From positions 85,322,203-85,386,202 of the forward strand of contig NC_080177.1 in the NCBI RefSeq assembly GCF_950295315.1: 64,000 nt of DNA, written 5' to 3'. The notes below the pieces were generated by a model. That model ran no database searches and was not told the DNA's origin. It saw only the letters and a program-made list of their open reading frames with translations. This document shows, one piece after another, positions 47,376 through 59,281 of the stretch. The translations under genes and the position numbers were made by a program. The DNA is from Erinaceus europaeus. Taxonomy: Eukaryota > Chordata > Mammalia > Eulipotyphla > Erinaceidae. The first letter of the stretch is position 1, and each line of letters begins with the position of its first letter.

Positions 47376-47686
47376 GAGATAACCTAAAAACTCACCAATT
47401 TACAACTCTGACTTCTTAAGTTTCCAATGTTGTTGCCCCCAAAAGCCTGGGACCAGAGCATAGAGACCCTGTATTGACATCAAAGACCCTAAACCAGCGT
47501 AGTGAGCCAGGGTACAATCTCCCTTCCCCCACAACGGTGACTTCTTAAATAACTCACATAGCCACAAACGGCTACATCAGAAAAGGGCTGCTATCACACA
47601 TCTATACAGAATTGGTGCAGATCTACAAAAGAAGCAAGCACAACTCAAGAAGGAAGTGGGCCAAAGAACTAAAGAGACAATTTTCT

Positions 47687-47940
47687 TTTTTTTTAATTTT
47701 TAGCTATAAAAAGGAAACACTGACAAAACCACAGGATGAGAGGGGTATAACTCCACACAATTCCCACCACCAGATCTCTGTATCCCATCCCCTCCCCTGA
47801 TAGCTTTCCTACTCTTTATCCCTCTGGGAGCATGGACCCAGGGTCATTGTGGGGATGCAGAAGGTGGAAGGTCTGGCTTCTGTCATTGCTTCCCCACTGA
47901 ACATGGATGTTGACAGGCTGAGCCATACTCCCAGCCTGAA
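47687..47940 (-). repeat. Family D copy, strongly 5'-truncated
   Basis: The reversed poly(A) (TTTTTTTTAATTTTTAGC) is at 47687. The copy ends within the element at CTCCCAGCCTG, just before a second target copy, GAGACAGTTTTA. Confidence 0.88.
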
Positions 47941-47952
47941 GAGACAGTTTTA

Positions 47953-48168
47953 TTTTTTTATTGTTATATTTATTTATTGGACAGAGACAGCCAGAAATCG
48001 AGAGGGGATGGGGAGATAGGGAGGGAGAGAGACAGAGAGACACCTGCAGCACTGCCTCACCACTTGGAAAGCTTTTGCCCTGCAGGTGGGGACTGGGGGG
48101 GCTTGAACCTGGGTCTTTGCACATTGTAATATGTGTGCTCAACCAGGTGCACCACCACCAGGCCCCAG
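47953..48168 (-). repeat. SINE-B copy
   Basis: It sits between the second (47941) and third (48169) target copies. The reversed head is CACCACCACCAGGCCCC. Confidence 0.88.
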
Positions 48169-48949
48169 GAGACAATTTTCTAAAGAAGAGATACACATGG
48201 CCCACAGACACATAGAGAAATGTTCCGCTTCACTTATCATCAGAGAAATGCAAATGAAAACTACACTGAGAGTCCATCTCACACCTGAGAGCATGGCTTC
48301 CATCAGCAAACCAGGACATGGCAGGTGTTGGGGAGGTCGTGGAGAAACGGGATTCTGCTGCACTGCAGGGGGGATGCAAACTGGGGAAGCCCCTGTGGAG
48401 ACTGTATGGAGAGTCCTTAAACGAATAAACATGGAATCACCTTATGACTCAGCAAGACCACTCAGGCATTTAGAAGAGACATATGCTCTCCTATGTTCGT
48501 AAGTAAATAAAGATAATTTATAAAATGAAAAAAAGAATATCATGAGTGAATCTCTAATTGGAAAATAAAATGTGAATCTTTGAGTATTGAAGCAATGTAT
48601 TATCATCTCTTGAAATTAAATTTCTACAAATTAATCATAAGAAGTAAAATAAAGTATGTTCCATTAATCACTTCCAGGGAAGATGATGATATTTCATATT
48701 TAGCTCTTTCCTAGAAATCACTTGTTTGTAGTTCTATCTATTCAATCCTGGGGATATACATTATTTAATTAAAACATCTTTAACGTTTCATTTATTTATT
48801 GAGAGAGAAAAAACTGAAATGGATGGTGGAAAGACTAACAAGGGAGAGAGATTTCTGTAGTGTTTGTACTATGCTAGGATGTATTTCCTACAGAATTGGA
48901 TAAATATGCTGAGGAAAGGTGACAGTAGTGGTTCTGGTAGTTGAAAAAC

Positions 48950-49795
48950 ATCACCACATACCTACACAGAAACACAAAAGCTATCTTAGTTAACATCAAG
49001 GTGACATTGTAGCTCCAAGTCACTGATTGTCAGAGAAACACAAATAAAGACAACAATGAGATACCACGTCACTCCTGTGAGAATGTCATACATCAGAAAA
49101 GGTAACAGCAACAAATTCTGGAGAGGCTGTGGGGCTAAAGGACCCTCCTGCACTGCTGGTGGGAATGAATGTCAATGGGTCCAGCCCCTGTGGAGAGCAG
49201 TCTGGAGACTCTCAGAAGACTAGAAGTGGACCTGCCCTGTGACCCTGCAATTCCTCTCCTGGGGATAGATCCTAAGGAACCCAACACACCCATCCAAAAA
49301 GATCTGTGTGCACCTGTGTTCATAGCAGCACAATTTGTAATAGCCACAACCTGGAAGCAACCCAGGTGCCACACAACAGATGAGCAAGTTGTGGTCTATA
49401 TACACAATGGAATACTACTCAGCTATTAAAAATGGTGATTTCACTTTCTTTACCCCATCGTGGATGGAACTTGAAGGAATTGTGTGAAGTGAGATAACTC
49501 AGAGAGAGAAGGATGAGTATGGGATGATCCTACTCATGGACAGAAGCTGAAAACAAGACCAGAAGGGAAACACTAAGCAGAACTTGGACTGGAGTCGGTG
49601 TATTACACAAAAGTCAAGGACTCTGGGGTGGGGGGCTGGGGGTCCAGGTCCTGACAGAAAGGTGGAGGAGGACCTAGAGGGGGATTAGCGTGTTATGTGG
49701 AAAACTGAGAATTGTTACGCAAGTACAAAGTACCGTATTATACTGTATTATACTGTTGACTGTAAGCCAGGAGTCTACCAATAAAGAAAATAAAA
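48950..49795 (+). mobile_element. L1 3' end with 3' untranslated region
   Basis: ORF2 C-terminal landmarks (GAGATACCACGTCACTCC, GGAATACTACTCAGCTAT) are followed by a GGGGGCTGGGGGTCC G-rich segment and CCAATAAAGAAAATAAAAG. The longest frame is 86 codons, so it is inactive. It is a separate copy from the one ending near 48500, since both contain the same ORF2 section. Confidence 0.82.
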
Positions 49796-50929
49796 GCAGT
49801 GGCACTGTAGCCGACAGCTGTGTGAGCAACATGAAACACTGCCTGCAGATGAAGTGGGCTCCCTGCCTTCTACGCAGTGGAGTGGGAAGTGCGGCTGTGC
49901 AGAGAATGATCAGAATGCTATTACCGCGGATGATGAATAGACAAACGGAATACAGTATCAAAGTGCTTAGTGATTCCAGAACTTTCTGTATGTTCTCCAA
50001 TTATCTTGTTGATTGCATACAAACTTGCTTTTTCTGCCAAGTAAATGATGTTCATTTTAACACTGTGAATTGTTTCTCTACTGAGAAGTAACCAGTTTAG
50101 GTGGATCAAATTCTAAAAATATTTAACTATATTCATTTCCACTTATGGTCTAAAGAAATCAAATAAGCACTGAGTACATTTTCATGTGAGGGAAACACTG
50201 ACTTTGTGTTTGTTCTAAATGGGACTTTTATTTGGATCTGCAATCCGACCTTCAAGTTGATTTAGCTTCCAGTGGCCAGCTTTTAAAAGTGTGCCATTTA
50301 ATTTGCCACAATCTTTCCTTGTACTGAGATCTCTCTCCACACATATGTCATGGGAGCAGGGGACCCATGTTGCACTATATGGACTAAAACAAATCAGGGT
50401 TTGTCCAAATATGTTCTGAAAGATGACGAAGAGACTATGAGAAAAACAAAACCAGGAAGTGCAGAGAAAACATTCCTCGCTGGCCTTGTGGAGCGGAGCT
50501 CTGGCAACTGCTTGAGACGTTGTTTCTCCACTAGGAAACAAATATTACAGTAAAACAGCTCAGTCAGTCTCATCGGAGAACAGCTGGAGTTTCTGGTAAG
50601 GAAAGAAATATCAGTACTGAAGGCTGGTGACAGCCGCAAACAAGGGAAGCAGAAGGGGAGGGAGAGAAGGACCCAAGCAGAACTGTGGTACTGTGTTGCC
50701 ATGGGCAACCACTCAGTCGCCCAGTGACTTAAAAAAAGATCTTGGGACTGACATGATATATATTTTTCAGAGCTTTATAAAAACCACAGGCTGTAGAGCT
50801 ATAGAAACAACTCTAGAGGACTACAGAAATCACAGCCCCCTCCCCCCCAGGCAAAACTCAGGGAACATCTGGTGGACCCAGGGAACTAAACACCGTGCCC
50901 TGTGTCAGCAGGAAAACTGACCACATTTT
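49796..50929. other. Intron, no clear feature
   Basis: Several 100-130 codon chance frames; none is recognised or supported by splice signals. Confidence 0.45.
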
Positions 50930-52110
50930 AAGGTGTCCCAGTGATGCAGAGACCCTGGTAATGGAGAGATGATTGGCCTGCAGGTGGGACAGGGACTCTG
51001 ACCTCACCACTAAGTTCCCACTGTCAGAAAACAGTCTGGGAAAAGAAGAGATCTGAGGACCTCCACCCCTACCTCCCCAAACTAGGACCCTGTTTAAGGG
51101 ACCTCAGGTGCCATCATTCTACCCAATGTCTTCAAAAGTCCTCCTCTCTCTGCTGCACCTCACATCTGAACCAGAACCACCCAGAACCCAGAACCACCTG
51201 CCTGCAGACCTACAGCAGAGACTGAAACAGATGGGTAAAAGTAGGAGAGACCCAATACTGGACAATCAAAATGACTTGGCAATTAGTGATATGAATTCAG
51301 AGAAGAAAGACTTTAGGAACTGTCAGAAAATTTGAAGAAAAGCAAAGCTTTCAACATAATATGGGCGGAAAAGGATTAGGAGAGAAATCCATGACCACAA
51401 AAACTCACTGGTCAGGAAAATGGAAAGCGTGAAGACAGAGCCGCAGGGTGTGAAGACCATGTAATGCATCCCAGCCCCAGACAGCAGGTCAGCAAAGGGG
51501 GCTTACCCCTGTAAGCCCCCTTTGGGGGAGAAGACATCAGAAACAGAAGACAAAATGACCACATTCTCTGATCTCAAAGCGGAAGGAGAGACTAGCTAAG
51601 GAGAAAGGAGGCGACTCTTTGGAAGACTGAAGACTCTGTTCAAAAGCAAATACCAGAAGTATAAGGGTCTCAGAAAAACAGGAGGAAAAGAAGGGAGCAG
51701 AAACCATGATCGAGGGAACAACTGCAGAAGTTTCTCCAAATCTAGGCAATAGTCAGAATGTAGATGCTCAGGCATCAGAGAGCACGCCCTAATTCCTAAA
51801 GCCAAGCAGACCTGCACCGACACACACGTGTGCAATTATCAAATGCCAATGACAAATTAAAGAAAAAAGATCTACAGAATGCCAGGAAATAGAAGAAAGT
51901 GACTTAGAAGGGCAATGCGATTAGAGCCCAGTCAGACTTCTCTGCAGGAATCACAGGGGACAGGAGAGAGTGGAGTGGCATTTAAGGTTTTAAAAGACAG
52001 GGGTACTTTACCCTGAAAGACTCATCTGAATATGAAGCAGCAATCAGAGCTGCAGACATACAGAAACTAAAGGAGTCTGCCATTCCCAGCATGCCTTGCA
52101 AGAGTCACTG
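50930..52110 (+). repeat. L1/HAL1-like degenerate region
   Basis: CTTCTCTGCAGGAATCACAGG and TTTACCCTGAAAGACTCATC resemble the L1-related 5' region also suspected at 23315. Assignment is from memory and weak. Confidence 0.35.
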
Positions 52111-52341
52111 AAAGGAGAGTGACAGAGAAGGAGACCAGGAACATCCCTTTGCTCTCAGTAACGTGACACGCAGTAAACAAACCCAGAAATGTGCAGAAAT
52201 AGCAGACGATTGTCAAGTGTGAGAGGGGGGAAGATATGGATAAAAGGTATTCTAGCACAGAACGCTGAGATAAGACCAGTTTACGGAAGACTCTTAGATG
52301 TGTCTACATATATAATAAACTTATATATAAATTATATGAAT

Positions 52342-52518
52342 AGGGGCTGGGCAGAAGTGCACATTGTGTCATGCACAAAGACCTTGGATCACATCACGCC
52401 CCCAGTCCCCCTTGCAGAGGGAAAGCTCTGAGAGCAGTGAAGCAGTGAGGCAGGTGTCCCTGCCCCTCTCCCTATCACCCTCCCCTCTCACAATCTCTCT
52501 ATCTATAAGCAGTAAATA
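52342..52518 (+). repeat. SINE-B copy
   Basis: AGGGGCTGGGCAGAAGTGCAC, B-box region CCTTGGATCACATCACGCC diverged, tail AGCAGTAAATAAAG. Confidence 0.65.
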
Positions 52519-52959
52519 AAGGGGACCAGGTGGTGGCCCACCTGGCTACGTGCACAGGCTACAGTAAATAAGTAAGTTAAAAAAATAAAGAATATATGTG
52601 TAATACTTTTAGCTATAACATAGAACATATATAATATGCACTTAATATATGATACCTTTGCACACATACAGTCTTCTATGTCTTGTTCAATCACGCCATG
52701 TTCTCTCTACTACTTTTATACAATCTTCCCTAAATCTTATTTTTTTGTTTGCTTCACTCATCCTTCTTTTCATTTATAATATATAGCTGCTTCTTAATTT
52801 GGTGCTTGTGCTCAAGGACTCCTACTGTAGTTTATCTGTATCACCAAAGGCCTGGATTTCTCGGAAGGACCACTCCTGGATAGATTTGATCTCTATACAA
52901 CATAAAGAACTGAAAAACTTTGTCAAAAACATGTCAGAGTAAGATTTTGTGAAAACCGT

Positions 52960-53095
52960 CGTGTTTATTCTCAGGGATGGGTGGGGGCAGAGTGGGGAGA
53001 GGTATGGAGGGCACAGAACTGTGGGGAAGTGTGAAATCACAGCCCTGGAACTGATGACCTTGTCAGCCATTATTAAACCACTTAAAAAAAAAAAC
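52960..53095 (+). repeat. D-old-like 3' tail
   Basis: AACTGTGGGGAAGTGTG then CAGCCATTATTAAACCAC, similar to 58600-58750 and to the end of 24690-25262. Confidence 0.5.
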
Positions 53096-53124
53096 CTCAA
53101 AGCTAAAAGGGGATTGAGATATAT

Positions 53125-53278
53125 GGGTTCAAGCCTCTGGTCTTCACTCACGTGGGGTGGGGGGGGAAGCTTTGCCAGTGGTGAAACAGTGCTGCAGGTC
53201 TCTCTCTGTCTCTCTCTCCCCCTTGCCTCCCAATTTATGGCTGTCTCTATTCAATAAATGAAGGTAATTTTTTAAAAG
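53125..53278 (+). repeat. SINE-B copy, head truncated
   Basis: It starts at the B box (GGGTTCAAGCCTCTGG) and ends TTCAATAAATGAAGG. Confidence 0.72.
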
Positions 53279-54109
53279 AGATCCTTAATATGTAGTGAGG
53301 GAAACTAGCTAATGTCCCGTTATTATTTTTGTAGCTGGCTCATGCAAGCAGCTCAACAATGATCTGACCCTAGTGTGTGCAGTAAGACTGAAACCACACC
53401 ACCTCTAGCAGGACAAGACCCCTGCTAGTGGGCCTGCAGTCTCCAGGAATGAGTTGAATGCCTGCATCCATCAGACTGTCCAGGCTCTCCAGATAAAAGC
53501 CAAGGTGTGTCTGGCATTCCTTCCAGGCCCTGGGATACATATTTAAATGTTTGCAGAATTCGGCAGCATGAAATAATAAAAAAAGACACTGAACTAGAAA
53601 TTTTAGCCTTACTTCTGCCACTAATCACTGTGGGTGATTCAGTTAAATCACTTAATCTCCTCAGCTACAATGTCACTATCTACAACATATCCTCTAACTG
53701 GAAGTATGCATAAAATAATGTATTGGAAGATGTTTTAAAAGTTAGAAAACTCAGTAACTACAATCATAGATTTTTCTATCAGCTTCACTTTTTGCAAAAT
53801 ATTTATATTAGTTAAGTACATCTATTATCTTTTTAAAAAATCATTAAAATGTCAGTTTTCCCTGTGTACATCATAGTTGCTTAATTACTAAATACTATTC
53901 ATCAATTAAGTTAATATACAGCCTATTCAATTTTTTTTACCCAGCATTAAATTAAAATATTTCCATCACCAAACTCATGCAACTTCCTGGTAAACATGAC
54001 CAAATCAACTTGGTTTAATCAGCCACTACAAGTAATGGAATATCTAGTGGGCAGATAAATAAAACTGTATTAACACACTACTGCATTCATATAATCTATG
54101 GGTAAGTTT
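53279..54109. other. Intron, no clear feature
   Basis: Very AT-rich after 53700. Confidence 0.5.
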
Positions 54110-54280
54110 TTTTTTCTTTTCATTTGAGATAACAGAGAAAAACTGAGAGGGGAGAGGGAGAGAAAAAGACACCTGCAGACCTGCTACACCTCACTGCTTG
54201 TGAAGGTCCCCCCCCCTGCAGGTGGGTCCTGCACTTGGTGAAACGTGTGCTGAACCAGCTTGCCACCACTCAGCCTCCAG
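54110..54280 (-). repeat. SINE-A/B-like copy, shortened
   Basis: GAGATAACAGAGAAAAACTGAG, CACCTGCAGACCTGC, then a C run. The B-box block is deleted. Confidence 0.65.
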
Positions 54281-54579
54281 ATAAGTTTATAAATCACACT
54301 ATAAACTCATTAATTGACATGTATTTCTTACTGACATCCTTTTTTATGGAGAGTGTTTTATTTCATTAATTCATAACATACATTATGCTTCTTTATGAAG
54401 AATATCTGAAGTTGATGATTAAAAGCTTAATTTGAAACATAAAGGGAGTGGGTACTGTTCAAGCATCATAAGGAGTGATAGTCTGGTATTCAACAAACAT
54501 AGTCAGGAAGAAAGTGGAAAAAAGTGGACAAAACTGCCCTATGCTCTTAGGTTGGGAAATAGCAAGAAATCAAATAGTG

Positions 54580-54775
54580 GGAGGCTGGGCTGTGGCACAT
54601 CTAGTTAAGTGCACAAGATTCCATGTGCAAGGTCCCAGGTTCAAGTCCTCTGTCCCCATCTGCACGTGGGGAAACATTTTATGAGTGAATGAACACTGCT
54701 GCAGGCTTCTCTCTCTCTCCCCCTTCCTCCTCTTCCTCTTTCTTTGTTCTACCAGAGAAACTGAGTAAATGAATA
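54580..54775 (+). repeat. SINE-B copy
   Basis: GGAGGCTGGGCTGTGGCACATC, CCCAGGTTCAAGTCC, and a CT-rich middle. Confidence 0.78.
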
Positions 54776-56419
54776 TTTCTTAAGTCACATATTCATATAA
54801 AAGACAAAGATTCATTAAAATGCCTCTGAAAATGTCTCTAGAAGCTATCTGTAGCTGTCTGTGAGAAAAGAAACCAAGTAGAATAAGACGATTTATTAAA
54901 ATAAACACAACAATCTTCATGTGAATGATAGTGAATATTATTGTTCATTGTTTTACTATATAAATTGTTTTATATATTTTTCAAATACCAATTTCGAATC
55001 CAGTATTGAACTGCCTATAGCAGACAGTATAAAGGAATATAGTAAGCTAAAGTGTCTTTACAACCAAATAAAAGTAAAAGGCACAGTTAGAAACGTCTCA
55101 CGGATTAAATGATTCATTGAATCTACTTAGCTACACTGTTTGCCATGATGTGACTGTCCAATAAAACTGACTTTCTGCCAGGGGTGCTGTCACTGTTAAG
55201 TCAAGTTTGGAAGAAACTATTCTACTTCAGCTGGAAAGATCCTCGCAGATCTTGAAGGAAATAGATGTGTTTATTTTTGGGTAAAAGAGCAAGGGAGAGT
55301 TACAAATCCTCTAAGGCGCCGAAGAGAAGTGGAAGCAGGAAGGACAGGGGACCCGCGAGGTGGCTGTTCCATCAGGCTTCCAGTGGGGAAAGAAGAGCCT
55401 GATGTGCAGACACCCACCACAGGAGAGAGGAAATGTTACTGCTGTGAACATTGTTTTCTACATCGCCACCCCCACCCCATAAAATGGCAAAACATTATAA
55501 AAATGAGGCTGTGAAATGATTACTTTCTCTGGAGCCTGCAAAATTGCCACTTAGACTGGGAATTTAGAGCTGTAAAAAAGTCTCAGCAAACAAATTGATC
55601 GTGAATATATAACATGAGAATTTCTTGTTTTTTACTGTTTTTATTACCACCAGGGTTATTGCTGGCTTTCAGTGCCTACACTGTGAATCTTCAAAACTCC
55701 TAGTGACCATTTTTTCCCCCTCTTTTTGATTTCTTTTTAGTCTTGGTATAAATATGAAATGTTTAGTCTTAAACTGTGTGAGTAAAGATGGTTCAACTAT
55801 GACAGTACAAATCTAAATTTGCGTTTGAAATGATATGTCTTAGTTACAAAAGTTTTTCTCCTCCTGTGTGTTATAAACGACATGTTTTATGTGTGTGTTT
55901 CAAGTTTGGTAAACATTAACTTAATGGTTAAAAGTGTAACTTTGAAGCTACATTCTTACCAGGAAAGATAAAATTAATTCACTAAGTATTTTAGGTAAAA
56001 GTCTAAATATTCAATGTGACAATTCATCATCTCCAAAATTAAAATACAAATTCTCTATACAGGACATTTTTGGAGGGCCCCAAAAAATGCCCTGTAAACT
56101 AATCTTGTGGAAATTAGTCCACCACAAATCTGGCATCAACCTGACATTGTAATGTTCAAAAAAACAAAACAAAACAAAACATTGTCACTAACATAAGTAA
56201 CCTAAGTTTGTTTAAGTCCAATGTAAAAAAATAGTTAAAAACCAGTGTATATTTTACCTAAATTTGGTCTGAAAATTCTGCTGTACAGAGACTGCTACGT
56301 GAGATCACATAAGATGACCTTTAAACGAAATTATAAAGACACCTTAACCAGTTATAATCATTGAGTTATCAATTATAGTAAATTTCTAATTTGTTACAAG
56401 TTTTTTCTTCATAAGTAAT
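54776..56419. other. Intron, no clear feature
   Basis: A SINE-like tail fragment at 55640-55740 (TTATTGCTGGCTTTCAGTGCC) recalls the variant at 18823. Otherwise unassigned. Confidence 0.45.
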
Positions 56420-57127
56420 TTACTACAGCTATGTCGAACCTTCACATGACGAAGCATCTGAAATCCATCTTGGACCCCTGTCCTCTGACATTGCGCACAA
56501 AATGGCATGACTACAATGCACCTCCCCAAACCAATGATGTGACCTGGCACGATCTGAAGAAACAGATTCACAGACTCCAAAGCTCACTTTCTACAGAAAA
56601 GTGGAATTACAGTGGCAGACCTTCCCCATCAAGACAGACGTGCAGCATTTCATCCCCTGGCATTTCTTCCATCGTCATCTGCTTTAGACTGATGCTTCTA
56701 TTGGACTTACTGGTACACCTCTTGGACACTTTACACAACTTTACAGCAGCTTCCTTTTACGCTGCTGGGTTTCTCAAAGATTGACCACAGCAGTGCATGG
56801 ACTTTGCAGCCAGCAGCCTTGGGGACTCTATAGGCCACACACACCCCCTCCTTACTAGATCCTGCCCACAGAGGCAGGAAATGCCCTTTGAGGCAGGAAA
56901 TGCCCCTAGAGGCAAGAGATGCCCACAGAGGCAGGAAATGCCGTTTCACCTCTAGGCACTGCCCTTTGATGCAGGAAACGCGTCCCCTCAGGCCTCCCCT
57001 TGGCATAACACTGGTTCTTGCTGCTCTCTTACTTGTTCCTCCATGTCTTGTGCCAGTTCTTTTGAAAATGCCTGTACCATATAGGTTTCTGTTCACCCCA
57101 CACTCCTGATACTATGGCCATTAGTTA
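56420..57127 (+). pseudogene. Probable endogenous retrovirus internal remnant
   Basis: It is placed here because it leads directly into a polypurine tract and an LTR. A 117-codon frame (56431-56784) has a hydrophobic stretch near residues 82-97 and an amphipathic region before it; a relic of the envelope transmembrane protein is possible but not shown by any clear motif. A 20-bp-period tandem repeat lies at 56866-56955. No intact gag, pol or env is present. Confidence 0.45.
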
Positions 57128-57143
57128 AAAAGAAAGGGGGAAA
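57128..57143 (+). promoter_or_regulatory. Retroviral polypurine tract
   Basis: A 16-base all-purine run, AAAAGAAAGGGGGAAA, ends exactly at the TG of the LTR, which is where plus-strand DNA synthesis starts in retroviruses. Confidence 0.78.
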
Positions 57144-57499
57144 TGTTGGTATGCTTCTAAATTCTGCTTCTAAGACCTTCTGTTTTGATCATCACATTAG
57201 GCTTGCTTGTATTACTTACGATACGGTCTATTTACATAATCACTGTTTTACCTGGGTCCCGCCCTGCCTGCAGGGTACTGGTTTAATCCCCACTGGTTAG
57301 ATGGAAGCTGTCTATGCTCTGTTCCGGCTCTTTTTTTGCTCCGCCTCCTCTCCTAGTCATTTTCCTTTCCCTTGCCACTTCTAGTGAAGAGATGCAAAAA
57401 AGGCGATGTATCTGATTAATAAAAGAGATACCGCTTCCCAGCTCAGCCATGAGTCCCTGGTTGTCTCTCTACCGCCCACGAAGCTATCCCAGCCCGGCA
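57144..57499 (+). repeat. LTR of a class II-like endogenous retrovirus
   Basis: The 356-bp LTR runs TGTTGGTATGC to GCCCGGCA. It has the poly(A) signal AATAAA (57418-57423) and the same 3' block (GAGATACCGC, CCATGAGTCCCTGG) as 39623-40069. It shares CCCTGCCTGCAGGGTAC with 36990-37370. It has signals of internal sequence on both sides. Confidence 0.82.
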
Positions 57500-57501
57500 A
57501 A

Positions 57502-57520
57502 TGGCGCCCTGGAAAGGGAC
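57502..57520 (+). promoter_or_regulatory. Primer binding site, tRNA-Lys type
   Basis: TGGCGCCCTGGAAAGGGAC begins two bases after the LTR. Its first eight bases and last six match the tRNA-Lys primer site used by betaretroviruses and lentiviruses, with changes in the middle. About 25 bases further on the element is lost in a SINE-B. Confidence 0.72.
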
Positions 57521-57547
57521 TGGCATTAATTTTTGTCAGGACAGACA

Positions 57548-57728
57548 GATTAACAGGGGTAAGAGATAAGAGGGGGAGAGAAAAAAAGAGAGAGAGGGAG
57601 AGAGACAGAGATACACCTGCAGCCCTGCTTCACCACTTGTGAATGTTTCCCCCTACGAGTGGGGACCAAGGGCTTGAACCCAGGTCCTTTTGCATGGTAG
57701 CATGAGTTCTCATCCAGGTAGACCCCTA
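57548..57728 (-). repeat. SINE-B copy in the ERV leader
   Basis: GGGGTAAGAGATAAGAGGGG to CATCCAGGTAGACCCC, with reversed B box GGGCTTGAACCCAGGTCC. Confidence 0.78.
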
Positions 57729-57924
57729 ATCTTAGTACTTTTTTAAATAATGTTTTATCATAATTAAGTTTTTGTAAACATGTACTCCTAACTAAAAAAA
57801 ATTAAGCAAAAGCTAGATTCCAAACTTCTGAAATCTCTGCTAAACTATCTAGGATATGTTAAAAATTAACAGGTCCTGAAATTAGTGCAGCTTGGAATGT
57901 TCCTGGCCATGACCACAGAATGTG

Positions 57925-58580
57925 AGCTCAGACCTACAGGGAGGCAGAGGCTACACAGGCTACTGTGCTGAACATGGGCCCCAGATCAAATCGAAGGGGC
58001 TTACAGTTAACAATATTTATATACTTTTCCCATATTTTGGAGCTACTCTCTTCCCTGATCCAGCTTTCTGGTCCCTTTTCCTACTATAAAATCATCTCCC
58101 CAGACAATAACCTGGGTCTACCAGCATATTACACATCAGGCTCAGGCAAAAATTAGGGCCCCTTGGATCTACTAGCTTTTTCCAAAACAGAGACCATAAA
58201 TCTTCATCTGCATATTCTTGCTTTAGGTTCATGATTAGTCAACAACTTGATCTGCTTTATATCTTAACTCTTGCAGCCACCAAGTTACAGATGCTACTAT
58301 GATGCCAACCAGACTTCCCTGGGCAGACAACCCCACCAATGTGTCCTGGAGCCCTGCCTCCCCAGAGCCCTGCCCCACTAGGGAAAGAGAGAGACAGGCT
58401 GGGAGTATGGATCCACCTGCCAATGCCCATGTTCAGCGGGGAAGCAGTTACAGAAGCCAGACCTTCCACCTTCTGCATCCCACAATGACCCTGGGTCCAT
58501 GCTCCCAGAGGGATAAAGGATACGAAAGCTAAGCTTATCCTATGGTCTTGTCAGTATTCTCATTTTATAAATAAAAATTA
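57925..58580 (+). repeat. Family D copy, long
   Basis: The 5' end has CAGACCTACAGGGAGGCAGAG, matching the start of the 2275 copy. The tail after ATGGTCTTGTC is shortened. Confidence 0.83.
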
Positions 58581-58589
58581 TATAAATAT

Positions 58590-58760
58590 GTGTGAGCTTG
58601 AGAGCAGGGGCAGGGCCAAGAGACGGGGCAGGGCACAGAACTGCAGTGGTGGGTACCATGGAGAACCATTCCCCTCAGAGCTTATGATCTTGTAGGCCAT
58701 TATTAAATCACTAATCCAATAAATTAAAATTATTCAAATAATAAAGATAAAATAAGTAAA
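58590..58760 (+). repeat. D-old-like 3' tail
   Basis: GATCTTGTAGGCCATTATT then AAATCACTAATCC; an older tail into which the younger D copy may have inserted. Confidence 0.5.
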
Positions 58761-58869
58761 ATCAAATGAGGTGGGGAACATCTGGCCTGTGGGTCACGTA
58801 CAATCCCTAAAATCACAGGTTAGATCCTGCAGAGGCAACCACAGGCATGTTCAGAACTTAATAAGCCAG

Positions 58870-59056
58870 CGGGCCAGGCAGTGGCACATACTACTAAGTG
58901 CAAGGGTCTGCTCACTCAAGGCTCTGGGTTCAAGCCCCTGTTCCCCACCTGTGAGGTGGAAGCTTCACAAGCAGTGAATCGGGGATGCAGGTGTCTCTCT
59001 CCCTCTCTATCCCCCTCCTCTCTCAATCTCTCTCTGTCTCTATCCAATAAAATGGG
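58870..59056 (+). repeat. SINE-B copy
   Basis: GGGCCAGGCAGTGGCACATAC, GGGTTCAAGCCCC, and the tail CCAATAAAATGGGG. Confidence 0.82.
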
Positions 59057-59129
59057 GGGATGTCAGCCAGGAGCAGTGGAATTACAGTGACAGCACCCAG
59101 CTCCAGTGATCAAACTGGAGGCAAAAAAT

Positions 59130-59225
59130 GAATGAGGGGGAGAGGGAGGAGTGGAGAAAGGGGGGAGGGGAGGAAGAGGAGGGGAGGAAGAGGAGGAGAG
59201 GAGAGGGAGGAGAAAATGAAGGAAG
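59130..59225. repeat. Polypurine GAGGAG-rich tract
   Basis: About 95 bases of almost only A and G. Confidence 0.85.
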
Positions 59226-59281
59226 AAGATAAATTAACAAACCCAGGAGCATTTTGATAGCAATATTAAGTGATAATTTTT

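Larger units (their letters stand above)
47585..48500 (+). mobile_element. L1 3'-ORF2 fragment with two nested insertions
   Basis: L1 sequence stops at GAGACAATTTTCT (47674-47686) and resumes at the same motif (48169-48181). Between lie a D copy and a SINE-B. After 48181 it follows ORF2 (ATGCAAATGAAAACTACAC, GGCAGGTGTTGGGGAGGTCG) to a worn end. Confidence 0.82.
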
